62,489 nt of DNA, from the NCBI GenBank assembly GCA_015501595.1, contig JADNRX010000317.1, positions 1 to 62,489 of the forward strand, read 5' to 3'. Under the pieces are notes generated by a model. That model was not told where the DNA came from. It ran no database searches and saw nothing but the letters and a program-made list of their open reading frames with translations. A program made the translations under genes and the position numbers. Below are positions 35,077 to 46,554 of the stretch, in pieces (within the stretch, counting starts at the first letter, position 1; the number at the start of each line of letters is the position of its first letter). The DNA is from Hymenopellis radicata. Taxonomy: Eukaryota; Basidiomycota; Agaricomycetes; Agaricales; Physalacriaceae.

Positions 35077-35608
35077 GGCGGTAGGAGAAGAAAAACAAGC
35101 TTAGGGTGAGCCGGTTAGTAGTTTGATTACGCCATGTCTATACCTTCTTTTCTGGTGACGTGTATGACGAGACCCGACATGGGCGATCCGCTTGGACTTT
35201 CTAGGTACTATGAAAGAGTTTTGAACTGTGGGCCTGGAAGGATGAAAAGGCGTACAGGCGTACAGTAGGTGTAACAATCGGAAATCCGCAAGAAGACGAT
35301 ATCGAATATGAGAAAACACAAGTAACGAGTGTAGCGATGATACAACATTATGATACCACAAACAATGAGCGTGGATGGCAACATTACAGTCCAAGGGTAA
35401 GTATACGAAAGTCCACGACAATACAAGTCCAGTGATTCCAGCACCAAATTATCTACGAGAGCAATTCAAGTCCATATGCAAAGCGAGTGTACGAAAGTTC
35501 CAAAGAAAAGTAATGCGAAGTGATTCCTGATATCAGTTCCATAGCGAGTCTGAAAATGATCCCGAAAACAATGAAATGTGCGATAACATGCATGGTGATC
35601 CAATTTCC

Positions 35609-36700
35609 TTACAACAGCAATTCAGCGTCTCCGATCTCGCCCATCATGTCATCATCTCCTTTGCTTCGCCTCAGCGCTCGCTGTTTGGCCTTTTCGATCT
35701 TGCTCGCCATGGCCTTGCTCATACGAATCGGTGGCGGTTGAACAACCACAGCAGGTTCTTCGGACATGATAAGATCTAGCTCGTCGGGACTGTCTTCTTC
35801 CTCTGCGTGCATGATAGATAAAGGAAGACTCTGCGAAACAGTGGAACGAGCAGCTGCGATGCTCCCGCTACGATTGCGAATAATAGGTGCGATGATGCTG
35901 CCGTTGCGGGTCCTGCCTGGTGGAGCTATAATGCTACCACTTTCGTAGGAGCGATGATGCTTCCATTACGAGGACGGCTTGTCGGAGGAGGAGGTCCCAT
36001 AATGCGGGGAGGCGCGACAATACTGCCACTCCTGGTCCTAGAAGTATTTCCAGAGGCAGCCACGATACTCCCACTTCTAGCTCGAGATCCCACCACCGGT
36101 TGCGATGCCACGATGCTGCCGCTGCGCGCGCGCGTCGTGCTAGGGACAATGGTACCACTCCTCGTTCTAGTCGGCGGGGGACCACGAACACCGCTACCGA
36201 TAGCAAGGGTTGCACCGCTCTTGATCGTTCCACTTCTCGCGCGACCGATAACAGTGCCGCTGTACGTACAATTAATGGGTAAGGCGGGTGCTAAGGTAGA
36301 TGTGTCATCGCTATCCAGGATGGAATCTTTATCCTTGAGTCCAGAATCTAGAGAACGAGACCGCTGAGGAGAAGATGCCATAGACTTGTTAAAAGCGCAT
36401 ATAACCGCGGTTGAGAGACTCACGCATGAGAACGAGACTATCGAACAGTTCTTCAAGAACCTGCGGATCGGGAGCATTTCCACATCGTTGTGCGCCTTTG
36501 TCTTCGAGGGAGGAGAAATCAAGGAGTCGCTAACCCAGTCCGAGTCATCCATATCTGGCGTTTCATATCCTCCTTCCAACCTGGCTCCAAACATTGATTG
36601 CATGGCATCTTCTTCGTCAGACTCAGTATCATATAGATCTTCTTGACAGACCTGATTCTGGTTTCTTTGAGGCTGCGAAGTCGTCACTGAGAGTGGTGAA
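35609..36700 (-). pseudogene. Family C copy 2, truncated
   Basis: Retains the intron region and the RxRxx[S/T] repeats, but some 200 N-terminal residues are gone: SPLSVTTSQ is joined within a few codons to YDTESDEEDAMQS, equivalent to deleting about 14470-14840 of copy 1. There is also a deletion inside the repeat, where GSIIAP is followed by a frame change near 35940. The last 67 codons (DELDLIMSEEP to the stop at 35609) match. No start codon in context. Confidence 0.8.
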
Positions 36701-37026
36701 AAGCCCGAGCGAGACGCCCCCATCGAGATGACACCAGCAGGTATGCAGAATGTGACGATTTGTTTCCGAAGTAGGTGTATGTGCACGAAATGTGGTGGCT
36801 TTAGGTAGGATGCGGAAATCTTCCCAACGATCCTACTTAACGTACGTTCTCGTGTCATTCACGAGGAGCGGCCACTAATGTCTGTCGCGTTCAACGACTG
36901 GCACTGGGCGCCTTCTTTGGTCGGATGTCCTCGCTGTCCGCTTCCTGACAGATTTGGGCAAGTGTTGCATGATAAGAGCAAAACGCGGGCAGAAACAAAG
37001 CAATAACATTTCACGACTTGTACTGC

Positions 37027-37720
37027 CTAATCCTTATACATCAGTGGGGAATATCTAAGTTGAACGTATTAGCAAGGTTGCAAGGCAAGAGACAATACCG
37101 CGTGACGCACCTCTGCGGATACATGCTCTCATTCATCGCCCAGTAGAAGTAGCCCCGCCTCTCACGCGCAGCCGGGAAAATCTTGACCAGCTCCCTCATT
37201 ATATCCCGCACCTTCCGCCTGCTCTCGACGTCTTTGGGTCTCGAGTAGTTGTCGAATAACGCAAGCACAATGTCGCACTTACGCGAGTAGACAAGAACTG
37301 CCTCGAAGCTGTGATCATATAGCTCTGCGAAGTGGCTTGCCATGTCCTGGTATCCGAAAAGCAGACCTGTACCTGAGTATTCGGATCCAGGTGGCCCGGC
37401 GAGGATCCCCTGTTCCTCAGCGTACGCGACCGCCTCGTCGCGCAGCAGGCCAACACCGTAGACCAAGCAGGGCGGAAAAAACCCATTGTCACGGTCTGGA
37501 TAGTATGAAAGTGGAATGCGGCGGAAGGGCTCATGCATGAGGATGTATTCGTGCGTGTAAGGCTGAATAAATGTGTCAGTCCCGACAGATGTGGTTGAAA
37601 GGCGATACCTACATTTCTGTCTCCCGGATCATATATGTCTATCTCTTCTTTTGTCTCTTCTTTTGTATGGAGTGTAAGTGTGGAGAGCGCAGATGTGCAA
37701 GGTTCCATTTTGTCAGACAT
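37027..37720 (-). CDS. Family A copy 4, intact, 195 aa
   Basis: Exons 37720-37613, 37562-37111 and 37054-37027, with introns of 50 and 56 bp, phases 0 and 2, ending PQRYSPLMYKD. Nearly identical in DNA to copy 3 over about 600 bp including both flanks (37580-36980 against 33680-33080), so the duplication is recent or gene conversion has acted. Exon 1 encodes MSDKMEPCTSALSTLTLHTK, then a Glu-rich stretch and IDIYDPGDRN. The protein is probably cytosolic, rich in Tyr, Arg and Glu. I know no function for it. Confidence 0.72.
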
Positions 37721-37850
37721 GGATGTTTGGAGCAAACGGTGACACTGACCTGTGACCAGCGAAGACTACTGATCACATGTCTAGCTGTGCCACGTGGCAA
37801 CCCTGAACGCCACCCATCTTGCCATCTCGGATTCCGATTAAGTAAGTCTC

Positions 37851-39116
37851 ATGGAGTCTTCCGACCGTGAACGTGATGGTCATATTCAGGCTTTGATGGA
37901 GAATTCCTCAGTGTGTATCTCTTATCTGCCTTTGTTTTGATTTGGAATCGTGAACTCTGGCGCTTCAGGTCATCATAGTCCCGAAACACGTCCTGCTCAA
38001 CAAAATACAGTTCCTGTCCTCCGTCGCAGAAAACCGAAATTCTCAAGAAGCTCCGCTTTACCCTCTGTATTCCACCATCCTTCTCACCCATTCGTACACT
38101 GTGACGGACTCGAGCGAGCAGTGGGAGCTCACCTCCCAGAGTCAGGCTGTCCTTTACCCGAAGCGGCCGAGAGCTACAAGGCGTACTCCCGACGAGTCTG
38201 CCGTGTTCTATGTCTGGGACCCTGCTCCAAAAGCCGCGAGATTGCGAACGGCCAGGCCGTATCTCGGAGTCATCAAGGAGATCAAACCATGCATACTTAC
38301 GGGGCCGGATGCAAGTTACTTCACTGAGGCCGCTGACGTGGCAGCAGCATTGAAATTCCAAAAGTCCCTTCCGCAAGTCAGTGAACAAGCTTTCTACGCG
38401 TTTCACTCCTACGAAAAGCAGAACTTTGCTATCATTTTCGTTTTCGTCGGCATTCACTTTTCATTATTGCGCTACGAGCGGCCAACAGACCTCTATCCAC
38501 TCCCCAAGCGTGCAGATCCCCAAGAACTTGCCCCTCCTGCTGTCACCATTTTTACCCCACGTCGAAAGAAGGGGAAGGGAAAGGGAAAGGGAAAGGCTTC
38601 TATGTCATCGGAATCTTCCGTATCCAACGACGACACAGAACTGCCAGATGATCATGTCATCAAATATCCAGCAAAACATCCAGACATTCTTTATTATAAC
38701 GAGCGTGCATTGGTGGAGGATGAAACCGGAGGACGCTTCCCCAGCCCCATCTTCTGCGCCGCTCTTCGGCGGGCGACAGACATGACCGCACCACCAGATG
38801 CCAAATTACACTATCAGGCATCAATCTTTGATCCGGACCCCACGGTCATACATGTATCATCCGACGCGAAGCTTGCTGTACGTCTGCAGCACAAGTATGC
38901 TCTCTTCTGGCAAGGCTAAATTGTGCATAGGAAGGAAAGGCGGTCATTGACCGGGCCTACGAAAAGAATGCGGAGGACTTCGCCAACAATTGGGAAGCAC
39001 TCAAGGCGCATGTGGAGACACCACGGGCAAAAAAACCGGAGAGTTCGTATAGACCACCGAAGAGACCTCGTTCGGTCTCGCTTAGCTTGTCGGAGGATGA
39101 GGGCTTCTTAGACTAA
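37851..39116 (+). CDS. Unknown protein, three exons, 384 aa
   Basis: Exons 37851-37910, 37969-38877 and 38931-39116 (introns 58 and 53 bp, phase 0) give 384 aa. Using the donor at 38878 removes the apparent stop at 38917 and joins a charged C-terminus (KAVIDRAYEKNAEDFANNW then PPKRPRSVSLSLSEDEGFLD). The N-terminal part has VIIVPKHVLLNKIQFLSSVA and SAVFYVWDPAPKAARLRTAR; the middle holds a GGGAAA microsatellite encoding KGKGKGKGK. A basic PPKRPR segment could be a nuclear signal. No domain was recognised. It starts only 130 bp from the divergent A copy 4, but is not part of the duplicated family. Confidence 0.7.
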
Positions 39117-40148
39117 TGTGAAACCAAGGACAACTCGCGGAGCCTGAAGAGAAGGCTGGGTTGAGAAGTCAAACAGGGGAGGTGAATGTGTAGCTGAAAG
39201 CCATAGAGAATTACGAGTATCCTTGGAATAAGCACGCTGCACGCATACGTATTGCGCGCGCCATGGACCAAACGAGAACTTGGTTTTGTGCCGAATTGTC
39301 TTCATAGGAAACCCTTTAGCGTTGTTCAAGCATCATTAAACTAGACGGAACACAGTGTCATTGTTGTTGCCGGCGCAGGATTCCATTTTTTTCTTGTTTC
39401 CGGTTCCCGGGTGCTGCAGGGCTCGTTAAGTGTGAGTACTATGGACCAAAGTCCAGTGCGAGAGACAAAAATGAAGAGGTGGGAAAGGGAAGGTTCAAGG
39501 CGAATGCGGCAGAATGAGAGTGCAGATAAGTATGCGTACGTGATCTCGGACCTGAGAATGATTAATGATGAAGGACAGCAGTCCTGGAATGGCCCCGTGC
39601 CAGAGAGAGATAGGCCATAAAAGCTTTGGATACGTTACGCTCGTTTTGCTGTCGTAAACTTGCTGCAGCTTTTTTTTGCTTGACGCTACGATTACACATC
39701 CTCACAAACCTTGGTCGTATTCTATATAATACACCGCGGCCCTCTATTTAGGAGTTCAATGCGGTGGGGCAATAGATAGAAGCCCTGGCTTGCTTGGATC
39801 GACGGAGATTCAAGAGAAGCCAACTTGCGCGAATGGTGATTCACAGACGACTCAGACCGAGCGAGAATATGCAGAATGTGACAATTTCTTGCGAAGTGGG
39901 TTTCTGTACGCGAAATGGTGGCGGCCTTAGGTAGCTACAGTGTCCGGAATCCTATTTGTCGCCGCCTTGAATTGCATGTCAGTCTACTTAGCGTACGTTC
40001 TCATGTCATTCACGAGCAGCTGACACTATGGTCTGTCGCGTTCAACGACTGGCACTGGGCACCTTCTTTGGTCGGATGTGCTCGCCGTCCACTTCGCCCT
40101 ACAGATTTGGGCAAGTGAGCGACCTTGGAACAAAATTTTGCATGAGAA
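39117..40148. repeat. Spacer and 3' flank of family A copy 5
   Basis: 39117-39650 is unique and has no gene. 39690-40148 is the A flank again (CTTGGTCGTATTCTATATAA, GCGCGAATGGTGATTCACAG). Confidence 0.55.
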
Positions 40149-40882
40149 TCAGAGCAAAACGCGGGCAGAAACGAAGCAATAACATTTCAGGACTTGTGTT
40201 GACGAGTCCTTATACATCAGTGGGGAATATCTAAGTTGAACGTATTAGCAAGGTTGCAAGGCAAGAGACAATACCGCGTGACGCACCTCTGCGGATACAT
40301 GCTCTCATTCATCGCCCAGTAGAAGTAGCCCCGCCTCTCACGCGCAGCACCAGCTCCCTCATTATATCCCGCACCTTCCGCCTGCTCTCGACGTCTTTGG
40401 GTCTCGAGTAGTTGTCGAATAACGCAAGCACAATGTCGCACTTACGCGACAAGCCAATAACTGCCTCGATGCTGTGATCATATAGCTCTGCGAAGTGGCT
40501 TGCCATGTCCTGGAATCCGAAAAGCAGACCTGCACCTGAGTATTCGGATCCAGGTGGCCGGCGAGGATCCCCTGTTCCTCAGCGTACGCGACCGCCTCGT
40601 CACGCAGCAGACCAATACCAAAGACCAAGCAGGGCGGATAAAACCCATAGTCGACGTCTGGATAGTATGAAAGTGGAATGCGGCGGAAGGGCTCATGCAT
40701 GAGGATGTATTCGTGCGTGTAAGGCTGAATAAATGTGTCAGTCCCGATAGATGACGCTGAAAGACGACATGTACATCGCTGTCTCCCGGATCATATATGT
40801 CGATTTCTTCTTCGTGGTTTGTCTCTTCTTTTTCTTGACAGCGGATTGCAAACCGACAGACGCGTGCTGGTCGCAACGGCAT
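40149..40882 (-). pseudogene. Family A copy 5, broken
   Basis: Exon 1 (40882-40775) starts MPLRPARVCRFAIRC like copy 1, then exon 2 from 40724. One base is missing in GCCGGGCCACCTGG (here GCCGGCCACCTGG, near 40558), shifting the frame after AEEQGILAG. A 15-bp deletion near 40349 (in frame) removes KIFPA. The third exon reads on past the usual stop. Together with the S gene upstream, it repeats the arrangement of block I. Confidence 0.75.
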
Positions 40883-41260
40883 GATGGCGAACTTACAAAA
40901 TCCGGCGTGTATGACTAGGTTCAAGGCGGAGGCGGCAGAATTGCAGATGAGCGCGCAGAACAACTTAAGAAAGGATCAACAATGCGTACCCGGGTCCCGA
41001 TCTACGCAAAATGATCTGGCAGGTCAGATTAAAAGGTCCGAAATTTTCATCTTACACTTATGGCAGTTATGCTACCCGCTCGCAAGCTCGCGTACCTACA
41101 CCTAGCATTTACGCTCTCACCTCGTGGACAAGGCCAGTTTGACGGATTGATGTCTGGATGAAAAGGATAGTATTCTTATTGAAAGCACGATCGGAAGATC
41201 AGAGAAAGAGGTTACACGATATATAAGGAGTACAGTCTTGCGGCTGTCATAGTATCCGCA
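40883..41260. promoter_or_regulatory. Bidirectional promoter between A copy 5 and the secreted-protein gene
   Basis: A 378-bp divergent spacer; a homologous 297-bp spacer lies at 12633-12929. A TATA-like TATATAA at 41220-41226 sits about 35 bp before the plus-strand ATG. The half next to A carries its own sequence (GCCGGATTTTGTAAGTTCGC in both copies on the A sense strand). Confidence 0.5.
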
Positions 41261-41673
41261 ATGCTCAAGTCCACCTTACTCGTCCTGCTTCTCACTCTGT
41301 ATGGCACAGACGCGATGGACCAGTACCGCTGCGTTTGCAAAGGGGAAGTATCCGGCTCCAGTAAGACGGTTGCTCTGTACAACCTCACAATGTGGGTCCA
41401 TCTTTTTGCAACTTCCTTGCCATGCCTGACCCAACATCAGGACCTGCTGCAACGAGGCGGCCAGCCCCATGGACAACGACACCTGTTATGTCGTGCACGA
41501 AAAGAACATGGATGTTTTCAAGGAGTGTTGCAAGGAGGGAGCCGCCGGATATCGACACACGGAAAGGAGTTGTTCTCGTGAGCCGATAAGAAAATCTGTC
41601 GACGAGGTTTTGCTGACTTGAGTGTATCGCAGGCCACGATTCCGGTTCAAATTCAACCGAGGTGTCTCATTGA
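41261..41673 (+). CDS. Small cysteine-rich secreted protein, 102 aa
   Basis: Exons 41261-41391, 41441-41577 and 41633-41673 (introns 49 and 55 bp) give 102 aa. MLKSTLLVLLLTLYGTDA is a clear signal peptide. The mature protein contains eight cysteines, spaced C-V-C, T-C-C, D-T-C-Y, E-C-C-K and S-C, so four disulphides are possible; the end is RHDSGSNSTEVSH. The broken copy at 12.2 kb shows the same two introns and ending, which supports this model. Reading past the second donor would instead give 103 residues ending at 41621. It lacks a hydrophobin pattern (CC doublets are present, but spacing and length do not fit). Effector-like or matrix function is possible, not shown. Its 3' end overlaps the antisense E copy 3. 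Confidence 0.72.
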
Positions 41674-42740
41674 ATGGGGGTGGTTCAAACAAGGCCGACC
41701 TTTTGTAGAAGTCTAGGTAGCATGAGCTATGTGGCGCCACACCTTGGAATTCTGGATGTGCCGATAACCACCACTTGACCATTAATTTATGACCTTGGGA
41801 TAAGAAAAGAGGAGACCTTACCTCAACGCGTCCATTGAAATCTCCGGATGATAATCCAAGGCCGTTCGGGCCTTGGTGATATTACACCAGCGCGCTGCCG
41901 TGAACACTAACACCCTAGATCGCGACAACAGCAGTTTTTTCCTGTGAACCAAGCAGTAACCCCGGACAGGCAACCAATGAACCATATCATCGGGTATGGC
42001 AACACAATTCAATGGTGGCTCTAAGTATTTCTTGTCCGACGGCGGTACAAGCCCCGTGCCAAGTTCCAGAAAGGCCAAGACTCGCCATTGGTAATAAAGA
42101 ATGCTTGTCCGGCGACGAGTGCATGTTTAGGATGTGACGGGAGAGACGGTCGGCTGCGAGCAGATGAGCATTCAACACGATCATAGTAAACGTCCAATCA
42201 AACAGATTGGTGTTGTTGCCGAGTTGGACCGTGTGCTTTGCCTAGACGAGAGTGTTCATCATGTTTCCGACTGAGAGCCGGTCACGGATACTAGTCAAGT
42301 GTAAGAAGGACGTTGTCAGCAGAATGATATCTTACCCGAATAAACTTGTTACGCGAAGAGAAGTCGTGCCTTTCCCCTTAGCCTCGAGCACCAGGCGCTC
42401 TGCCTCGGCTTTAGTCTTGGCATAGTCGTCCAAATAACGCGTCTTGTATCGTCAATGCCATTCTGGTCTGTGACACCAGCAGCGCACGTGTATACCAGCT
42501 TCTTCACGTCGAGTTCGAGAGCCACATTGATAATAGATTTCATGCCGCCGACGCTGACCTTGTACACGAGACACCTTCATGACAGACGCGGCGGTGATGA
42601 CGCGCCACACTAAATCGAAGATTAGTTCACACCGCATGTTGACAGACTGCATGTACTGAGCACCTGTTGGATAGCATTCCGCAAGTCGATTTCGTTCGTC
42701 AGGTCCCCGGGGAACACCGCGACTCTTGGGTCGATATCAC
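41640..42740 (-). pseudogene. Family E copy 3: SDR relic, 5' truncated
   Basis: Starts abruptly at about 42740 within DPRVAVFPGDLTNEIDLR, so the Rossmann motif and ATG are missing. The intron GTGCTCAG...TTTAG and later exons can be aligned with the intact copy: ELDVKKLVYTCAAGV has lost the conserved SSAS, the YxxxK stretch is shifted (LDDYAKTKAEAE across frames), and the end WWLSAHPEFQGVAPHSSCY is open. Several single-base shifts are present. The SDR end runs into the 3' end of the secreted-protein gene on the other strand, as in block I. Confidence 0.78.
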
Positions 42741-42916
42741 GTCGAACAAACGTCGGAGAAAGAACTGATGCGATCAATTAGACTAATTCCAGCACTAACT
42801 TTGACCCTCATACCAGCAACGGCGCTGTATATCCATATAAAACCATCTACATACTGTACAAAACGCCGAATACACACAAAGTACAAATTCCACAGATTTC
42901 ACACAGCTTCTAATCT

Positions 42917-44787
42917 CTACCGGATCGAATCATGCCACACATCCGAATCCGTCGTATCGTCCTCCGAAAGCTCCTCAACATCATCCACCCTCACAAGCGC
43001 CTTAATATCCCACCCACCATTCGCTCTCGCGATCGGAGCAAACCTTTCGGGGTGCTCCTGATACTCATGCAGAAGCGCATTGACATACGCATGCCCGCCC
43101 CGGTCCCCAGGCGCAAGATGCACATTCCACCCAACGAAGATGCGAATCGTATGCACGTTCGCGCGGTCCGCCTCGCGGAACGCCGTCACCGCGATATCAG
43201 GATCCAAGCTGCGCACGTAGACGACGAGCCCATCGTCGTGAGAGTAGGTCATTCCATACATTCTGATCATATCCCGCGTGCATCCGCGTCGTCTCATCTT
43301 GACATACTGAGGATCGTGGCGCTGTCCACCGCTGAAATGGACGTGAGGACGCTCCCACACTGAAGGAACGTAGGCTGGAACGTAATAGCTTGTGACGCTG
43401 TCGTCGTCAGAGGCATCTTCTTCATCGTCATCCATGGATTCATCTCCGGCGCTACCGTAGCTCTCAAAGTCCTCATCAGAGTCCGCCCCGAACATCCAAG
43501 GCATGTATCCTGCCTCGTCAAAGTCATAGTCGTCGTCCATATCCTCCATGTCCTCATCGGCGGGGAAAAGCCCACTCCAGGGATCTTCTCCATCAACAGT
43601 CGAAGTCCCATCTGCGCGAGATACTGGAGTGCCGGCAGTATGACCAGGACCCTTCGCCTTTAACAAGGTGGTCGCGACGGATTTGACGAGAAATACGGGG
43701 ACCGGTCTATGCAAGACGGTAGCGCGGCAACAAGGACACGACTTTTGACGGTTCATGATGTACTGGGGATCCTCAAAGTCTTCGGGATCGATATCCATAT
43801 CGTCCGCCGAAGGTGGGGCCTTGCGGAACCATTCTTGCAAGCATGGGAGGCAAAGGATGTGGCCACATGGCGATAAGCTGCGCGACGTGTTAAATAAAAT
43901 CACGCGTATAGTAGGCTGAACGTACGCATAAGGCTTCAGCAACATCTCCATGCAAATTTGACACTGCAAAGCGGTTTCAATGGTCGAAATGACCTAAATT
44001 TCCGGATAGAATGTGAGGGTGTGCCAGGATCAAAGACACGACTCACTTCGTCCGCTTTCTCTGTCTTTGATTTCAATGATGCAGTTGAGCTTCTTGATCT
44101 TTACGGGCCTAGGATGGATAAGAAGACGAGCAGAGATATTTTTGCCTTAACATACAAGCTGTCCCGAATTGTTCTCATGCTTGAGGTCCTGAATTAACTG
44201 TTGAAACAAATGAGTTGATTTCAAGATAAAGGATGGATTAACGAACTTTCTCTTGCTTCTTCATAGCCTTCTTACTCTTGTGTAGTTCTTTCTTCAACTC
44301 GTCCACTTCTAGCCTAGGCGAGTCTTCTGGCGCTCCGACTCCGCCATAGCTAACGAGCTGGAATAAACCGACGTCTGCATATCCGCGTCCTTGTCCTTCG
44401 AAAGCGTGTGCGTATTCTCCTTCTTCGGTCGATGTTTAGGAGCCGAAGATTGTAATGGGGTAGTCGACCTCATCTTGTGCCCGCGGTCTGGCGGATCCTC
44501 AGAAACATGTCCATGCGCTGCAGCCTCCCCAGAGGTGAGATTCATTGATGACTTTTTGCGCTTTGGGGATGCGAAGATGGGGTAGGAGCGATGAAAGGAT
44601 CGGGACGAGACCGTCCTAGGGAGGGCGAACGGGATTTCTTGCCACGCGCGGTGGCTGGTTGTGAGGTTGTATTGGAAGCATCCGTGTCCGAGGTTTTGCG
44701 GCGTGAGGGTTCTGTCTTTGAACGCTTGCTGCTACCTCCCCCGACGACTGCGGGATCGCGACCTCGAGCGAGTCGGTGGGTGGACAT
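42917..44787 (-). CDS. RING-type E3 ubiquitin ligase
   Basis: The main 3' exon (43877-42917) plus the RING exon before a 48-bp intron (43925-43878) encode CQICMEMLLKPYA / LSPCGHILCLPCLQEWF, then SCPCCRATV: a C3HC4 RING. An acidic middle (DEDMEDMDDDYDFDEAG) and a WD-rich C-terminal domain (VHTIRIFVGWNVHLAPGD) follow. Upstream, a coiled coil (RLEVDELKKELHKSKKAMKK) and a Ser/Lys-rich start from ATG 44787 (STHRLARGRDPAVVGGG) belong to the same gene, but splice sites between 43970 and 44560 could not be fixed, and a frame change near 44555 is needed. Likely a nuclear ubiquitin ligase. The RING part is certain. Confidence 0.72.
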
Positions 44788-45235
44788 GATGGACCTATTC
44801 GTAGGTATAGCAGAGTTGGATAAGGTGATTTAACGCGCACTCACGAGTGGTTTGGACGCTGTTAGATGCTGGAATTTGCGGAGGCCGTCGGCACTGTGAT
44901 GGCAAGAGTACAAAAGACGCGCCTTAATGAGTTGTGACTCGGTCACAATGGCAAGCAAAGCGGCACAGCTTTTCTGCCCTTTCATCTCCTTTCGGTTAGA
45001 CACTGATAAGATGGCGGCTGGCGTTTCTTCCACTGAACAGTCTCGTTTTGGCGGCCCAAATACCGCTCCAAATGTCTCAATGGGATTTGAACGTACCATG
45101 TCAACGTGAGGGGAAACTTATGCCGTCAGTTCCTTTCTACACTCGCCTAATACGCGATACCGAAATGGTACGCAACAGCCCGCCTGTTCCATACTACGTG
45201 CAGCTCATCCTCTATCGTCTTTAGGACACAATATC
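44788..45235. other. Intergenic, no gene seen
   Basis: Upstream of the RING gene; no conserved frame. Confidence 0.35.
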
Positions 45236-46170
45236 GTGCCAGGAATCATCCCCGTTGGCACCCACGCGCGCCTTGACGACGGAACCCCAGTGGACCGCGA
45301 CACGTACATCTTTTGTGACCTTCGCGGTTCAAAGGAGAGTGGGTGTTGGCAGTTGACGCTTGTTGCGTCCGTCCCGGAGCCTCATCCAGCATCGGTTTGG
45401 ACAGGAGTGTTGGTTTCGCCCTGTAGCCAACATCAGCGAGGAGGATACGACTCCGGCCATGAATCGCGTGGAATAAGTACTGTCGACTCATGATGGCCAT
45501 GGCTCCGGTGTAGACTGGACAACGCTTATCCACGTTATCGTGGACCGCTTCGCTGATCGTCTCGAGATGGTTGCTCAACCATACAGAGCCACATGACACG
45601 AACTCCACTGAGCGCGTTCAAACGCAGCTGAGGATCATGATGCAGCCTTATTATCTGCATGGCCTTACCAGTGGTAGACGACCTATCTTGGGCATCCCCT
45701 ATGGCTGGTCTCCTGCGACACATACAGAGTACATCGCCTTGTTCTCGGAGTCGACGGATTCGGAGAAGGTACTTCTCAGTGCTATTAGAGAGACGACGAG
45801 GGAGATATTTCGCATGGTGACGGCGCAGGGAGTCTTGACAGGCTTCGAAGAAGAGAATGGCATCCCAGCGATTGTTTCTTCAACCGCCAGGTTCTGCAGT
45901 ATCCGATGTCATTGTGGATGCACTCAGTCTAAAATGACAAGTACTCCTGGCTCCATTACCCAGTTGATCAAGGAGTGGAAGAAGTTCAAGAACGAGCTAA
46001 TGGCATGGCTGGATTGGAGCGTTTGGATCAAATGTAGACCATGGTACGCTCTGTGGAAATCTCTATTCTTGTTGATCCTGTGTTTATGTGTATATCTTTC
46101 ACAGGAATTTGTTTTCTGCCTACATGGCCCATGTTCGGATCGACAACCGCGATGCGGCCCAAATTAGTGG
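45236..46170 (+). CDS. Unknown gene, model incomplete
   Basis: Open segments PGIIPVGTHARLDDGTPVDR (from 45236), SGVDWTTLIHVIVDRFADRL (from about 45503) and TNSTERVQTQLRIMMQPYYL through EYIALFSESTDSEKVLLSAI and REIFRMVTAQGVLTGFEEE read like one protein split by a frame change near 45480 and another near 45590. I do not recognise the family. No start codon or splice sites could be set with confidence. A hydrophobic run after 46040 is probably beyond the real end. Confidence 0.35.
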
Positions 46171-46554
46171 ACGCCCGGCATATCCTACGCCTTAGGATTA
46201 TGATAGACTGGATGCAAGAGGCGGTGCTGGTGAACCTGGGTGGGTATTCGGCATAATGATATAGCCTCAGAGATATCGTCATGTACACCGCCAAACTCAA
46301 CCGACATAATACCAGGGTCTCACGTTCGACGAACTCACGATGGCGCGACCATCGGCATAGTCTTGGAAGGAAGTCATCCAGCTTAGTAGGTCGCCAGGGA
46401 CAGCGGTCGTGCGCCCATTCTATATATTCGCATTATGATCAACGGGTTAAGATATTGTTTGTCTGGTACAGCACTTCTCACGCTTTTCGCGTCTCAGGAC
46501 ACGTTGTTCTTCTCTTCTCTTCTATAATCTACTCCATCTCCTCTTCCACTCGAG
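46171..46554. other. Promoter region of the sedolisin gene
   Basis: No gene. The last 60 bp before the ATG are CT-rich (TTCTTCTCTTCTCTTCTATA), common in fungal core promoters. Confidence 0.4.

Noticed and set aside
38878..38930. Frameshift at the stop 38917-38919
   Set aside because: A 53-bp GT-AG intron with a CTAA branch-like site removes the stop and restores a phase-0 frame to 39116.
42932..43363. Plus-strand frame opposite the RING gene
   Set aside because: Antisense shadow of the acidic and WD-rich coding region on the minus strand.
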